From the NCBI GenBank assembly GCA_023014365.1, contig JAEBUN010000006.1, forward strand, positions 1,612,001 to 1,676,000: a stretch of 64,000 bases of DNA, in the 5' to 3' direction. Source of the DNA: Lepiota brunneoincarnata. Its lineage: Eukaryota; Basidiomycota; Agaricomycetes; Agaricales; Agaricaceae. A program made the translations under genes and the position numbers. This document shows positions 47,851-59,980 of this stretch, one piece after another. How positions within the stretch are numbered: position 1 is the first letter of the stretch; each line of letters begins with the position of its first letter. Under the pieces are notes generated by a model, which was not told where the DNA came from, made no database searches, and was given only the letters and a program-made list of their open reading frames with translations.

Positions 47851-48205
47851 GGAACCTATATATTAACGAGCGATGAGGTGAGAGACGACGACACAGGCGC
47901 GGCTGAGTTTGACAGCTGGGATCAGACATCAGTAAGTATGGTTTGAGCTGCTGTCTTCAGCCACACACCGAGAGGTTTGTGTACGTCCTCCGAATCAGGA
48001 ACTCTCAACCTTAAGCACCACGCGTCAAGGTGCTTACAGCACAACGTAAACCGTGTCACACCCTGTATTGAAGTATCATTAAAAGAAGAATCATACATCA
48101 CAACCAATGGCCGCAGCATACCCGAAGCGACAAAGAAAGGCAAAGAATCCTAACTTGTGGAACGCGTCACTACCTGACATGGATAATCGCTCCCTAAGTG
48201 CTCCT

Positions 48206-50364
48206 CTATCTCATCTTCTCATCAGGCAGTGCAGTGCTAGATCCTGAGATCGGAACAACCCCTTCATGTGGGAGCAAACTTGCCGTATCGGAATCAGCCT
48301 CCTCTTTACCATGAGGTTCGGGCGTGGTAGTTGATTCTGACTTCAGCTTGTTATCGCCCGTATCCAACAGGTGGGTGCACAAGAGCTCCAGAACCTGACG
48401 GCGCTTTTCTGGGTCGGCGAGTCTTATATCAGTCTCGGCGTTGAAGTGCAAAACTGCTCCCCCTTGCAAGGAATGCACCAAGCCCCAGGCTGATAGTGGC
48501 TTCCGCTCTGTGATTGACACTCAGGTCGGGGACAACTGGGAGTGGAAATCAAACAAGACGTACCGAAGAGAACCAACAACAAGGTAGAACCAAAAATACC
48601 GGCAAAGATCCCATTGACAAATGTCCAAGTTCCACCAAGTCCCGCAAAACCATCTAGAACAGACCGTCCAATGTACTCTTTTTCTAAACGAGTCGGGGAG
48701 TGAGTGAAAAACACCCTGAATGACCCGGTGTTCCCGGCCAGAGGGACCGCTAAACCTCGCTCCTCGGAGGTTGGGAGCCAACGAATAGCACCTACGAACG
48801 GGTACATAAGATACTACAGTTGTAATTAGTTCTACCAACAGGTTGAATGATTATAGCTGACTTACCTTCCCTGGCATACCCAAAGTCGCTAGCCGCTCAT
48901 TCGTAAGTTTATGCTTCTCGAAAATTTCGGCAAAGACATCGAAGCGAGAACCGGGAAAGAGGCATAGTGACTCTGTATCCTCGTAGATGCTGCTGATAGA
49001 GGTAACAAATCCTAGATAGACTTTGACGGGGAGGTGTGGGTAAGTTGACGGGTGTACACTTGCACCTCGGAAATGCTTTCGAAAAGTCGAGGGAGATTTC
49101 GACGCTGCTTCCTTCCTGAAGCACAGGCGCTTGAGAAGTGTCACAGGAAACCATATTATCTGCGGATGTTTTGCTGCAGGCAAGCCTGGCTAGGTGAGCG
49201 AAGGTTATAATCCGTAAGCCTCAGTTCCAAAGTACTCATCTGTAACCTACTTGTGTTTTCATTTCCCGGAGAAATTCTGGTCACATTGACACTCAAAGCT
49301 TGCTCCAATGCGATCCCGTCCGCGCCCAGGTAGTGCTTTAGGCGTCTGGCATCAACCAGCACACTTAAAACTTCGAAACGGTAGGTTGAATTCCCAATCG
49401 GCTCTTGCCATTCTGCTATGAAATCGTCTGGGATCCTGGCCTTGAACGTCTTGGACTCAAGGACATTCCGCCAATTATATGGGGACATGATGGATAGATA
49501 TACGCAAAGAACTATGATCATGAGAAACAGACCCAGGGCAAAGATTCCACGGGCATATTGAATGATTTTGTTGTCAGTGCTGCATGGAGAGATTTGATTG
49601 TGGAAGAAACCATCGCAAAAAGTAGTTGGGGAACTAACCTATAACGTTTCTTGAAAATGTCGTTTCCAAGGGCGACTCTCCATCTGTTGTCGGGCGTGAT
49701 TTGAAGGCCATTGTAGGGCCGCCAGATCTTGACTTCATGGCTTATAAAGACAGCCCAGATGACAAGAAGGAGCGACGCGAGGGATAGGACACCGAGAGCG
49801 AGAAAGGTTATAGGATATAGTGGGTCATTGATCACAATCATCGACAATGTTTGTCGTACTCCGGGGTCGTATCTAGAGAGTATCAGTCCCCAAAATAACG
49901 AGGTACCGACAACTGGATGTGAAACTTTAATTTAGGAGAAGAGGTGGCGGGTTCTGGAAAAGGGACTCTCCTACGGTGAGCTCGAACATCAGCCACAGTA
50001 TTTCATAAAGAGTGCGCCAACAGCTTGGTGGCCACAATCTGCTAGTGCTTATGTTAGGATTGTATACATGTCCATGGATAATCAAAGCAACTCGCCGCCT
50101 TGTCTGGCTTGCAAGCACGAGCAAGGGGAAGAGAGCCAAAGCTGGAAAGGTAGAGTTCAATCCTAATCCACATTGGTACTGTTGGTTGGATACAGACCAA
50201 TGAACATCCATCACCCCCATGAGGATAGTCTCGGCCGAAATGGCAGAAATCACCAGTTGTAGAGAGTCAACGACACACAATAGACCAGAAACCAGTGTTA
50301 GTCGAAATATTATCCTGTTGAACCGCAGGCGACCCATATGGTGGGAGGAGGGTTGGTGAGCCAT
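48206..50364 (-). pseudogene. Multi-exon membrane protein of unknown family, copy 2 (nonsense codon)
   Basis: Paralogue of 23592-25760 and very similar throughout: MAHQPSSHHMGRLRFNRIIF, TFLALGVLSLASLLLVIWAV, LQITPDNRWRVALGNDIFKK, YARGIFALGLFLMIIVLCVY, YLGFVTSISSIYEDTESLCL, RSVLDGFAGLGGTWTFVNGI, and the tail ERKPLSAWGLVHSLQGGAVL. Exon 1 is intact here where copy 1 is shifted. Using the splice sites conserved with copy 1, a TAA falls at 49156-49158 (copy 1 has GCA), and one base is missing near 49,255. The first intron has a GC donor (GCGAGT) where copy 1 has GT. Either this copy is dying or the sequence has errors. Function unknown. Confidence 0.6.
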
Positions 50365-50749
50365 TTGGAATGGATGGTGTCAGCCGTACGATGGGTGAGG
50401 TGATGAGAGCAACGCTAGTAAGCGCAAGTATCTGTATTAAAGCCCAAGTTGAGTCTGGAGGGCCAAACGCAGTGAGTTGCGGCATGCGTACCGCAGGGGA
50501 TCTAAATCAATGTTCCATGCCATTCCATGGCGTCCGGAGCCAGCCGAGTGGGCACGCTCGAAACAGAGATGAATGGTACTTTGATACTTGTGTCACAACC
50601 CCTGAAAGCAGGCTGGGATGATCTTTGAGCGATACGCCACAGTCACACGAGCAGCTCATGCAGCGCCAAAAACCACCCCAAGGCGGTACGAGGCAATAAG
50701 CATTTCGATGTGAGCTTCCGTCAATTTTGTACAAGTACCTCTATGGGAA

Positions 50750-51100
50750 TTCCAATTTCGATGCGGAGACCTCAACCTCGTTCTCAATCTCCTTCCACGG
50801 CGAGAACTTATTGAACAACTGCTGGGTAAAGAACCACCGTCGCCGACTGAAACGGAACCATATACGTCCTGGATATCCGCTGACATCAATTCCAATCCCG
50901 CTCTGACTTACAGAATGAGAATACTCACATGAATGGCATCAATCAAGGAATTAACCTGCCTCAGCCCAGCTAAAAAATATGTAAGAATACCACCAGGAAC
51001 GGTGTGCCAAGGACGAGGGGAATTCCGTTCCCTTACTACATCAGCAACAATATCGAACACATGCTTCCCCTCTAGAATAAATGTGTCATACACTCACAGA
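50750..51100 (-). pseudogene. 3' end of an unidentified gene (copy 2)
   Basis: Two stretches look coding: KHVFDIVADVVRERNSPRPW with LTYFLAGLRQVNSLIDAIH (about 51,085-50,933), and GYPGRIWFRFSRRRWFFTQQ with LFNKFSPWKEIENEVEVSAS ending KLEFP-stop (about 50,880-50,753). A splice between them that keeps frame could not be found. The second part pairs with 23150-23348. I do not recognise the family. Confidence 0.45.
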
Positions 51101-51448
51101 AGTGACGTAGGGATGGACGAGTTGAAGCAGGGCATCTGGCTCATGCCTCGCCAGATGCTGATTCTTGCACAAGGCGGGCACGTGACAAGGTCCACACCAC
51201 TCGTACGCGACATTTTACCTTTGTACATCTTTCGGACAAGCAGTACTTATATTTCTAGCAGTGTCAACCAACACTTCTGCCACTGTATATGTCTGATCAA
51301 CTCCACTCACGCAATGCTCGACCTCCCGTCTCCACGAAACCCGGTCAGTATAGCAGTGTTGTTGCAATGCGCTTTGACTCGCCATCCATGGACGCTCTTC
51401 GGTGTTGTCAATGTTATAGAGACCATACCCCCGCGTATACGGTTATAC

Positions 51449-53048
51449 CTATCCTTCACATTCTAAATGAGAACGAGATTGATGCCATTGTACTGTATTC
51501 GCATGTTGACGGATGTTCAACACCACCCGACAGGCCAAGACCGAATGGATCCCTCCCTCCATCCTACAGTTCATGATGAGCCAAGTAGCTCTCGTTTCGA
51601 AGAATATATAACGCACATCACTAGAAGTAGATAGTGTTCCTACATGGCCCATCTGATTGGTTCGTGATTGACGGCATCGTGAAAAGCTCAGCTTACCGGA
51701 CGAATAAATATGATCAAGCTGTTGATTAAGGAGAGGCCTTCAGAGGGTGAGCTCAAATACTCATCATAAAAAAGAGATGCCTCACGCACAGAACACGTAG
51801 AAATAGTATATGATGCCTACTGAGAGTCAGACAGTGCACGTTCAATGCATGGGTTACATGACGCACCATCACCATAAACAATCCGAGAAAGCTGAGAGCC
51901 ACTTCTTGTTCTGACTAAAGCAAGCTAGATGAGTTGTGAGCATACAAGGGAGTAACCACCAGCACTTACAGGTTGATGCTGCCCGGATCGCCACCAAAAA
52001 GAAGTTCACTGTAGTGAGAACATTTAGCCATCATCTAGCGGTTACAAGGAAAGGCTTTACGGTCACACCTGCATCAAATAGCATGAACTCCAGGTAGGCT
52101 ATAGCCAAGATGCGACTTCGACTGTCGGCTATGCACCCAATACCCAGGCCGGTGATGGGAAATAGTCTGTCTGTGAACGTCCATATTCTTGTCAAGCAAC
52201 ACAGGAAGGAGAGTAATCCTTACGAACTGTCATCGTCTTTGCCCAGATGCCCACCAGAACAGATAATGATATCCACGTCAAAGCAAAGAATGAGAAAAGG
52301 CAGTAGCCCAAACTCTTGTTCCCTCCCCATACGGACCATGTCCTAATTGTCAGGATCACTGCAACGCGAGAGTCAATTAGGCGCTTTAGGCAAGAATCAT
52401 GTGTGTCATCGCGTACGTTCAGTGAAGGCAGGTACCGATGACCAGCATTGCTATCCGAAGTTCATTAGGAGTTTTGCAGATTGTGTTGCAACCTCGACAG
52501 GCTCACAAGCTGAGAAGTTGTATAATCCTTCACAAATGCTAACTTGTTTAACCATCTGAGTACCCAACTGATCTAGAAAAGCGAACGATGTTGACAGGAG
52601 TAATCGAGTGAACGAATGATGGACTCACGGTACAGGACCGTTGGGAGATAGATGAACGGGATGTACCGCGCGAAGAGGAAAAGGACTTTCATCCGGCTCC
52701 AGGGAGAGGTCCAGATGAGCGAGACTTCCAACTCGAGCGTCAGAAGCCAATCTAAAACCTAATTAATGAGAATGAGCGTCGAGGGGACAAACATTCCAAT
52801 TGCGTGTGTTGCTCACTATGACAGCTGCACTCGCAACTTTGTTTTGTGAGGACGGAGAGTGGGGTATGAGGCAGGCGAGCTACTGGAGAAATGTTGCCCA
52901 ACATACCAATGAGACCCTACGAGTTTTCCGTTATTCAGGTTGATTCCCATGGTGCTAGTCTCCGAGGAAGTCATGATTAACGTACGTTTGTTTGTCGTAA
53001 TATGCGAATTGAAGTAACAAGCGTAGAAAGTTGTGCAGTGGTCGACAT
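51449..53048 (-). CDS. DUF6533 membrane protein, array copy D
   Basis: The best-preserved unit together with E. Exon 1 MSTTAQLSTLVTSIRILRQT; exon 2 LACLIPHSPSSQNKVASAAV; core exon LDWLLTLELEVSLIWTSPWS and LFLFARYIPFIYLPTVLYRE without break; then LDQLGTQMVKQVSICEGLYN, AVILTIRTWSVWGGNKSLGY with SVLVGIWAKTMTV, and the C-terminal exon HSVLACRVVLNIRQHANTVQ ending SHLECEG. Multi-pass membrane protein expected, function unknown. Exon joins were inferred by comparing the copies, so small errors are possible. Confidence 0.6.
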
Positions 53049-53849
53049 CGTTTCTTCCGTCCAACAAAGGGACGAAATCAGTAGTTGATGACTTCGAAGT
53101 CCCCCCAACAGCCCCTTTTGTATAGCTCCTTGAATGGTCAGGGTTGTGATGTAGTTGCTAATCCTGGATGACTCAGAGCACAAAGCTCTGTGCCGATAAC
53201 GTATGAATTGGAAAACCAAGCAAGTCTAGCCTGAGAAGGGCTCACATGATGCGAAACATAGTGGGGGCATGCTCATCTGGGGTTTGGGCTCTTCCGATAT
53301 AACGCCCGGCTAGCACAGTCATGGTTGACTGAATATCTCGCAATATCAAAGGCTCCCCGTGCCGATCCCGGCGACTTAGACCATGGTTAGGATACAGACT
53401 TGCGATGACAACACCAGTCCTTCCGTTTTCACCATGCTGCTTACCACGCTTTCGAGCGTTCACGAAATCGGAATATCTGAATGGGTATGGGTGGCTAGCT
53501 TTGGTTTAGCATCGCGTTTAGATTCGTAGCATCAGTTATCGAAGCACAATGTCCGGGAGCGAATACTGGGATGATGCATTCTGGCTGGTGGCCCTCGGCA
53601 TGTAGGTTGACGCTTTCGGACAAGCACAACTTAATCTTACCCTCCTAGCGGTGGCGTTGCCGTCAACCAATGCTTCTACGAGTGAGTGCTGTGTATGACT
53701 GCTCGTTCATGAACCTTGAGAGTGCCAATTCCAGTATGCGAAGCAAGGGAGTCCTACGGACAGGAGCGAGAAAATGGAGGTCGACGCCTCTAACACCGGT
53801 GGTCCTGGTCTGATCGGAACTGGCAGTGGAGTACCCTGGACCTTGGATG
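53049..53849. other. Gene-free stretch
   Basis: 5' flank of DUF6533 copy D. No supported gene. Confidence 0.4.
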
Positions 53850-54100
53850 AGGCTTTGATTTGATCGCCGTTTCGCTTTAACTTAACATGTGCCCAGATGT
53901 TTTATATATATACTTTCTTGCGGGGCTACTGGCTGGGTACCCACTTGGAAATAGCGACAAAACCGGGGATCTGACCGAGTAAGGAACAGATGAAGAAGCC
54001 ACGGGGTTTCATGCCGTTGCGACTGGACAACGGAACAGCGAGGCGGGAAACTTCGATCAGAGCCAATGCACTATCAGACGCCGACCAGCTTTGACCCGAC
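53850..54100 (-). repeat. Array module P, copy 2
   Basis: Diverged relative of 43430-43690 and 57030-57345: minus-strand EVSRLAVPLSSRNGMKPRGF, then SLLGQIPGFVAISKWVPSQ. A ttatatatatac tract lies within it near 53,902. Confidence 0.4.
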
Positions 54101-54669
54101 AAGTTCTTTGCTCACGCACTCAGTCAGACCAGCAACAATTCATTCATGGGAGCGACCCTGCAGAACTGTCCTGCCCGAACTGTCACTTTCCCTCCCATAT
54201 CCACTGGATGCCATCTGCTTATAGCGCCCAATTACCAGGTACACTGGTCTCTCCGATATACTCGCTGAGTAGCACGACATTACTAACAGCCTCGTTCTCA
54301 CTCTCTCAACTGGGACGATCCCCTAGGGAAGGATTAAAATGTTAACCTAAGGCAATTTACATGGGCCTACAAAGCATGCATGGAGTCGATGACGGACTAA
54401 CTTTGGGAGGAAATCCAGAAAGATCCTGAGCAATTCTGCCTCCCACGGTGACGCGCTGAGAATCAGTGATTCCAAACGTCCTGACAGACTCTGGCTCTGA
54501 CCAAGTCCCGGAGCCATTTAACAGGCCATCTGCCGAGTCCCCCAGTAACCCCAATCCCCACAACAGGCCGCCGGTAACAAGCGTAATGAAGTCAATATAC
54601 GAGTCGTTGATTAATATACCCGGCTTAACAGTCAATGTCATCACTCCTTGGTTGTTCTATCTACTTGTT
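54101..54669. other. Gene-free stretch
   Basis: Between module P copy 2 and copy E of the array. Short open frames only; nothing supported. Confidence 0.4.
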
Positions 54670-56297
54670 CTATCGAGTGCTCCCAGGACACGCGCAGGGA
54701 ACGACCATTGAACTGCAGGAGCGATAGAGAGTTCTTCATGTTGTACCACATTCACGTGTTGGCGGATGTTTAGGATTACCCGACAGGACAGGACCGAATG
54801 GATCCCTACCTCCATCCTGGGGCTTATCATGTATAGGTGGCCCTTACTTCGAGGGAAAATATAATGTACATCACCAGAAGCAGGTAGTAGTCCTATGCAG
54901 CCACGTCGGTTGATTAGTAATCGGGGGTGGCACGAAAGGCTTGGCCTACCGGACTAGTGAGTATGATTAAGCTGTTGATTAAAGATAGACCTTCAAGAGT
55001 TGAGTTAGACGATTGAATAGAAATGTCACACGCACAGAACACGCAGAAATAGTATATAATCCCTGCTAAGAGTCAGGTAGTAGGCCTCCAATACAGTAGC
55101 TCTACGACGCACCATCGCCATAAACAACGGAAGAAAGTCCTGAACCGCTTCTTGTCCTGACTACAACAAACTGGATAAGTTGCAGGATACAAATGGGTGA
55201 TCACGGGCATTTACAGGTCGATATTGCTCGGATTGTCATTAGAAGGAGGTTCACTGTGGTAAGAACATTTAGCTACCATCTAGAGGTTACGAGGGAAGCT
55301 TAGGGTTCTCACCTGCATCGAACAGCATGAACAATAGATAGCCTGCAGCTAAAATGCGACCTTGACTTTCCACTTTGCACCCAATACCCAGGCCGGGAAT
55401 GGGGGATGGTTTGTCTGCGAATGTCAACAAACGCAGCCAGAGAGAAAGCAATCCATACATACGGGATACCATTGTCTTCAGCCAGATACCTAACAGAATG
55501 AACTGAATTATCCATGTCAAAGCGAAGAATATGAAGAGGCCATAGCCCAATCTCTTGTTCCTCTCCCAAACAGACCAGGTCCTGATTGTCAAGATCACTG
55601 CCACGTGAGAGTCGATCGGGAGGTACTAGCGCGAATTATGTACGCTACCACGTACATTCAGTCAAGGCGGCACCAACGGTCATCATTGCTATCGAAGTTC
55701 ATTAGGAAACTTAGTTGACTGCGTTGCAACCTGATTGACTCACAAGCGGAGGAATTATATAATCCTTCACAAATGTTAACTTGCTCGATCGCCTGAGTAC
55801 CGAGTTGATCTGGAAGAGCGTGCTTCGTCAGAGGGTAGACCAGCTGGTCGGGTGGATGCGTGATGGACTCACGGTACAACGCTATCGGAAAGTAAATGAA
55901 TGGAATGTACCGCGAGAAGAGGAAAAGGACTTTGACCCAGTTCCAGGGAGAGGCCCAGACGAGCGAGACTTCCAGGTTTAATGTCAGAAGCCAATCGAAG
56001 ACCTGGTTCAAGACCTTTAGTGTCAAAGTAGAAACGTCTCGATTGTGCGTGTTGCTCACTACGACAGCCGTACTCGCGACTTGATTTTGCGAGGATCAAA
56101 AGTGACATATGAGGGACGTGAGTGACTGGAGAAGTGCTACCAACCTACCCATGAAATTCTGTGGGTTGCAAGCCAGTTATCCAGGTTAACCCCCTTGGCA
56201 CAGGTCCCCGAGGGAGCCATAGTGGACGTACGTTTATCTGTCGCAATACGTGAACTCCGGTAATGAAGGTCGAGAGTTGTGTAGTAATTTGGATCAT
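54670..56297 (-). CDS. DUF6533 membrane protein, array copy E
   Basis: Exon 1 MIQITTQLSTFITGVHVLRQ; core exon VFDWLLTLNLEVSLVWASPW and KVLFLFSRYIPFIYFPIALY intact; DQLGTQAIEQVNICEGLYNS; AVILTIRTWSVWERNKRLGY and FILLGIWLKTMVS intact; C-terminal exon MEVGIHSVLSCRVILNIRQH, then a different tail (VQHEELSIAPAVQWS). No frame break is seen in these exons. Function of the family unknown. The tail end differs from copies A, C and D, so the 3' boundary is approximate. Confidence 0.6.
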
Positions 56298-57029
56298 TTC
56301 TTCTGTCTATACCACGGGACAAGGTATGCAGTTGATCGCTCCGGGCATCCCAACAGCACCTTTATACTTGAATGATCAAGGCTGTGAGGTAGGTCCTAAT
56401 CTTGGATGGCTCAGTGTACGGAGCTTTGTGTGTAACTGAGTTCTGGACCAGACAACTAATTCTGGTCTGATGAGGGCGTATACATATGATGCGAAGCGTG
56501 GTGAGTCAGTGGGTATGCAATGGAAGACATGGGATCTCTACCCAACGTTTCACTTCTTCCCCATATGCGTGGGGATGTACACAGCTACTTAGCGCCCGAT
56601 CGACAACCCCATGGTTGACGATCTGATATATCTCGGGTCATCAAAAGCCCTTCATAGCCAACATTACCGATCTTGTCAGAGGGGACATTTGAATCATCAT
56701 ATTTCATTCACATCTGGTGCTTGAATTTATAGCGCATCAATTATCAAAGCCTGACGCCTGTGGTTAGAATTTTTGGATGATACATTTTGGCCGGTAGGCT
56801 TGGAGTGCAGGTGGCGCCTGCCGGACGAGCAGTACTTACAATATAGTCCAAGAGGTGGGAGTCACTGTCAATCAATGTTCCTGCGGGTGTGGTGATAATT
56901 AGTGCTGATAGTGCCAATATGTGAAGCAAGGGCACAAGACGACAGCGCGGGATTGAAGATCAAAGTTATCGATGAAACCCCCGCAGTATGGAAGTAGCGA
57001 GAAAATGGCCGAACAGCAGTGGAGTAGAT
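56298..57029. other. Gene-free stretch
   Basis: 5' flank of DUF6533 copy E, with a diverged counterpart at 53,049-53,849. No gene. Confidence 0.4.
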
Positions 57030-57345
57030 TGGAATTTAATGAGACTTTGATTGATCTCTGCTTTTGTTTTGACCCGAGATACACGTAGCCGCTCGGCAAT
57101 ATTGGGATCCAATGAACCGGAGATTGAGTAGGCGAAGGCTGAAGGGCCGAAGAACCACTGGTTTATACCGTTGTGAACGGGTGCGTTGGACGATGGAAGA
57201 GCGAGGCGGGAGACTTGAAATTGGAGTAGGGAGGTCAAAGTCACGTGATGATATGTCTAGATGGCAGACGCTTGACCGACTGGCCAGGTCACCAAATCCC
57301 TTCATCGCTCATGTGCTCAGTGTCAGGCCAACAACAGTTCATCCA
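57030..57345 (-). repeat. Array module P, copy 3
   Basis: Minus-strand frame LLQFQVSRLALPSSNAPVHN followed by GPSAFAYSISGSLDPN. This and copy 1 (43430-43690) share gaagagcgag.cgggagacttgaaatt on the plus strand. Possibly one exon of an unrecognised gene duplicated with the array. Confidence 0.5.
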
Positions 57346-57679
57346 TAGAGGCTAGCCTGGAGAATTGTCTTAAAGTCAACATATACTTATGCCGGAAAAA
57401 ACCACCCCGCGTCAGCGCAGGGTGCTTGTAAGTGCGTCTTTCCTCCCTCTCGTTTACTAAATCTCACTCTAGGAGCTGGGACTTGGTGCATGAGTCGCGA
57501 CTGGTATATCATGATGGAATCTCTCTCCAAACTGTGCCCAGACAGCGTATACATCCACAGGAAAACATCTTCGCTCACCCAACGTTCGACCTTCCACCTA
57601 CACGTCAACCTTTGGAACAAGCTTCGGTGCCGGTAGCCCTTGCTTTTCAGGTGACGCAGATGCTCGGCGTTTGGGCTGT

Positions 57680-57830
57680 TGGGCTGGAAGGTGATACTAG
57701 AGGTCGATGCTGGCTGATGGCTCTAAACGGTTAAGAACTCAGCCGGGAGTGGGGATATGAGTATCAGGGAGTTTGTTGTCACAACAACGTGGCCAGGGGA
57801 GACTTGTGGTGCTTTATTAAAACTCCGGGG
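57680..57830. repeat. Array repeat Q, copy 3
   Basis: Contains gctctaaacggttaagaactc and ggtgatact.gaggt, as in 46,400-46,460. Non-coding. Confidence 0.45.
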
Positions 57831-58119
57831 TAAGTATATTTAGTGCGCGTTCGTTCTGTCTCACTCCATGCTCCTCTTTGGCTGATGAGACGACCATGTT
57901 CTATTTTGTAGTTGTGCCTGATGCCATTGAAGTGCTGGTAAACTATGACCAGCCCAATGCTTCGGTATAACCATCTTCCCCGGATGGTAGGAGCTATGCT
58001 GATCATGAACGCGGTCCTAGACCACTATGCATTCGATATAAGACCCAATACATGACACCATTCGTTATGGAGTGACGTGTAACCTTCCTCTTCCACTAAC
58101 CGAAAGCGCATATATCCGT

Positions 58120-58536
58120 ATACCCTAGAACTTCTAGGTGAAGGGCAACAAATAGGCCAACCCATCCGCAGCCCCATGGGCCGATGGCCAATTACCCTCT
58201 CCGTCGGATTCAACAACGCCATCCGCGGTTTCCTCATCTCCCAGTCAAAATACGGCTTTGGGGGTTCTGACAACGATATGCCCCTCGCAAATTCGCGTTT
58301 TACCTCTGCCTGACAAGCTGGCCGCCCTGACCGTAAATGTCGTAGGACTCAATAATTCTCGTTGGCCGGTTCCCGTCCTACTCTCCCTTTTTTTAATGGC
58401 GCTAAGCCTTATTTCCGCGCTCTATATTACCATTCTCCTCATGCGGCGGTTTTTGATCCTGCGACAAGTGCGTTGTGACATGGAACAAGTCTGCAAAATG
58501 CTCGAGTTTGGTTTTACGGGCGGCTTGCCGTTTTGA
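58120..58536 (+). pseudogene. Possible membrane-protein gene end
   Basis: Two open stretches, LELLGEGQQIGQPIRSPMGR to SKYGFGGSDNDMPLANSRF (about 58,128-58,310) and LTVNVVGLNNSRWPVPVLLS followed by a clear transmembrane stretch FLMALSLISALYITILLMRR and ending FGFTGGLPF-stop, could be exons of one gene, but no convincing start or splice is seen. Family not recognised. Confidence 0.3.
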
Positions 58537-59209
58537 ACGTCACGTTTAAGTAGATCTAACTGTGCGAGGGGAAGATGTGGGGCGCTCGAAGATTTTCGTG
58601 TCTCGTTATCCATAATATCGTGCGTTGTTCCCCCTCTTCATCAACTTTCCCTGATGACAGATGATAATCTCAATTCCTTAGTACTCACACCCTCCGGTAT
58701 TGGAACCTAACCCAGGCAAAGAATCCAACGCAGGTGTCCGTTTTGACCCCCGGCCGCTGACCAAAGGCGCCCAAGCCAACGCAAGCCCTCACCATCCTCA
58801 ACCACTGGATATTACCCACCAATCAAAGCTCAAGCCCACGCAGCCAATCTCCTCCCGTACAATTCAACCACGGCGAGCAACCGATCAATGCGAATAAGCT
58901 GAGAGGCAACACGAGCATCGACCTAGGTAAACTCAGACCTGGAAGAGACATTTTCGCAAAAACGGGAGGTGGGCTTGGGAGACTTTTCGGAAGGAAAGAT
59001 TAAGACGCCTTGGAATATGTCTACCACTTGTGACCAATCCACCGGAAACTTGGCTGACCCTCAGGGTTTCGTATTGGCTGAGAGGAAGGAAGGAAGAAAA
59101 TATCAGGCTCCGCGCAATTATTATTCTTATATTTGTCCGTTACACCTGTAATAAGCATCTGCTGATCTAGGATATACAGTACGGCACATCTGCTTTGCTG
59201 ATAGCCATC

Positions 59210-59980
59210 AACACTTAGGAAGGGGAACCTCCTCTGGAGAATGTGAAGTTTATGTAAATAAATCGTATATCCCTGCTGGATCAGTCTCGAGAGCTAGGGT
59301 ATCCTACGATGCAACTTGCTTGAAGCGGATCGGATGGCTTTCCCGAAATAAATACTTACGGACCAACGAGCATAATTCTAACCCGGAGCTTTTAGAACCG
59401 CTCGCCATGTTTGAAATGTTCAAATGCATGGTGGTCCGGAACCCTAACACAGTCGGTCTCTACTGTCCGATGGCAGTGAACGGACAAAGGTGGGACAGGG
59501 AGCAGATTCGGGTCTTCAACCTCGTGTTCGAGCCTGGGGCTGGCTCGCGACCCACCCCGTTCCGTACTGTACTGTCCAAGTGCGAGGCATCGTACATTGT
59601 AAAGTTCTTTCACCCTTAGTTGAACTCGTACGACCTCGGGCTCCATGAGCCGCCCGGCTGCAAACTCACCAATTCAACATACACATCCCAACCTGAGACC
59701 CTCAGTATTCGGCAACTATGTATTGAGCTTTCCGGGGAATTTAGCCCCTTCTTCAATCCACATTCTGATTCCACGAACCCAAAATTACGCCCTCCGTAAT
59801 CCTCTGCGTTTTCAAACTTTAAAAGAAAAAAGGGCTCAATTCAGCCACCTAAATTTATCGCCCGTACACGAGGACTTTGACTGTATGGTCCGGATCTTGA
59901 GCTGCAGCCCGAGTTCAATCTAGCCTCCCGAGTCAGTGGTGGGCGTCTCCTGACTGTACCTGTTTAGGGATTCCGCAGGT
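59210..59980. repeat. Array-flanking repeat F, copy 2
   Basis: Longer copy of 38110-38510 in the same orientation, with inserted sequence in the middle (about 59,400-59,880). A 99-codon plus-strand frame at 59,320 lies within it but begins without supporting context and is not conserved in copy 1. Confidence 0.55.

Larger units (their letters stand above)
47357..51100. repeat. Inverted duplication arm 2
   Basis: Mirror image of 23150-26866: EF/ZZ tail fragment, membrane-protein gene, gene-end fragment. The arms are about 20 kb apart. Identity not calculated. Confidence 0.75.
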
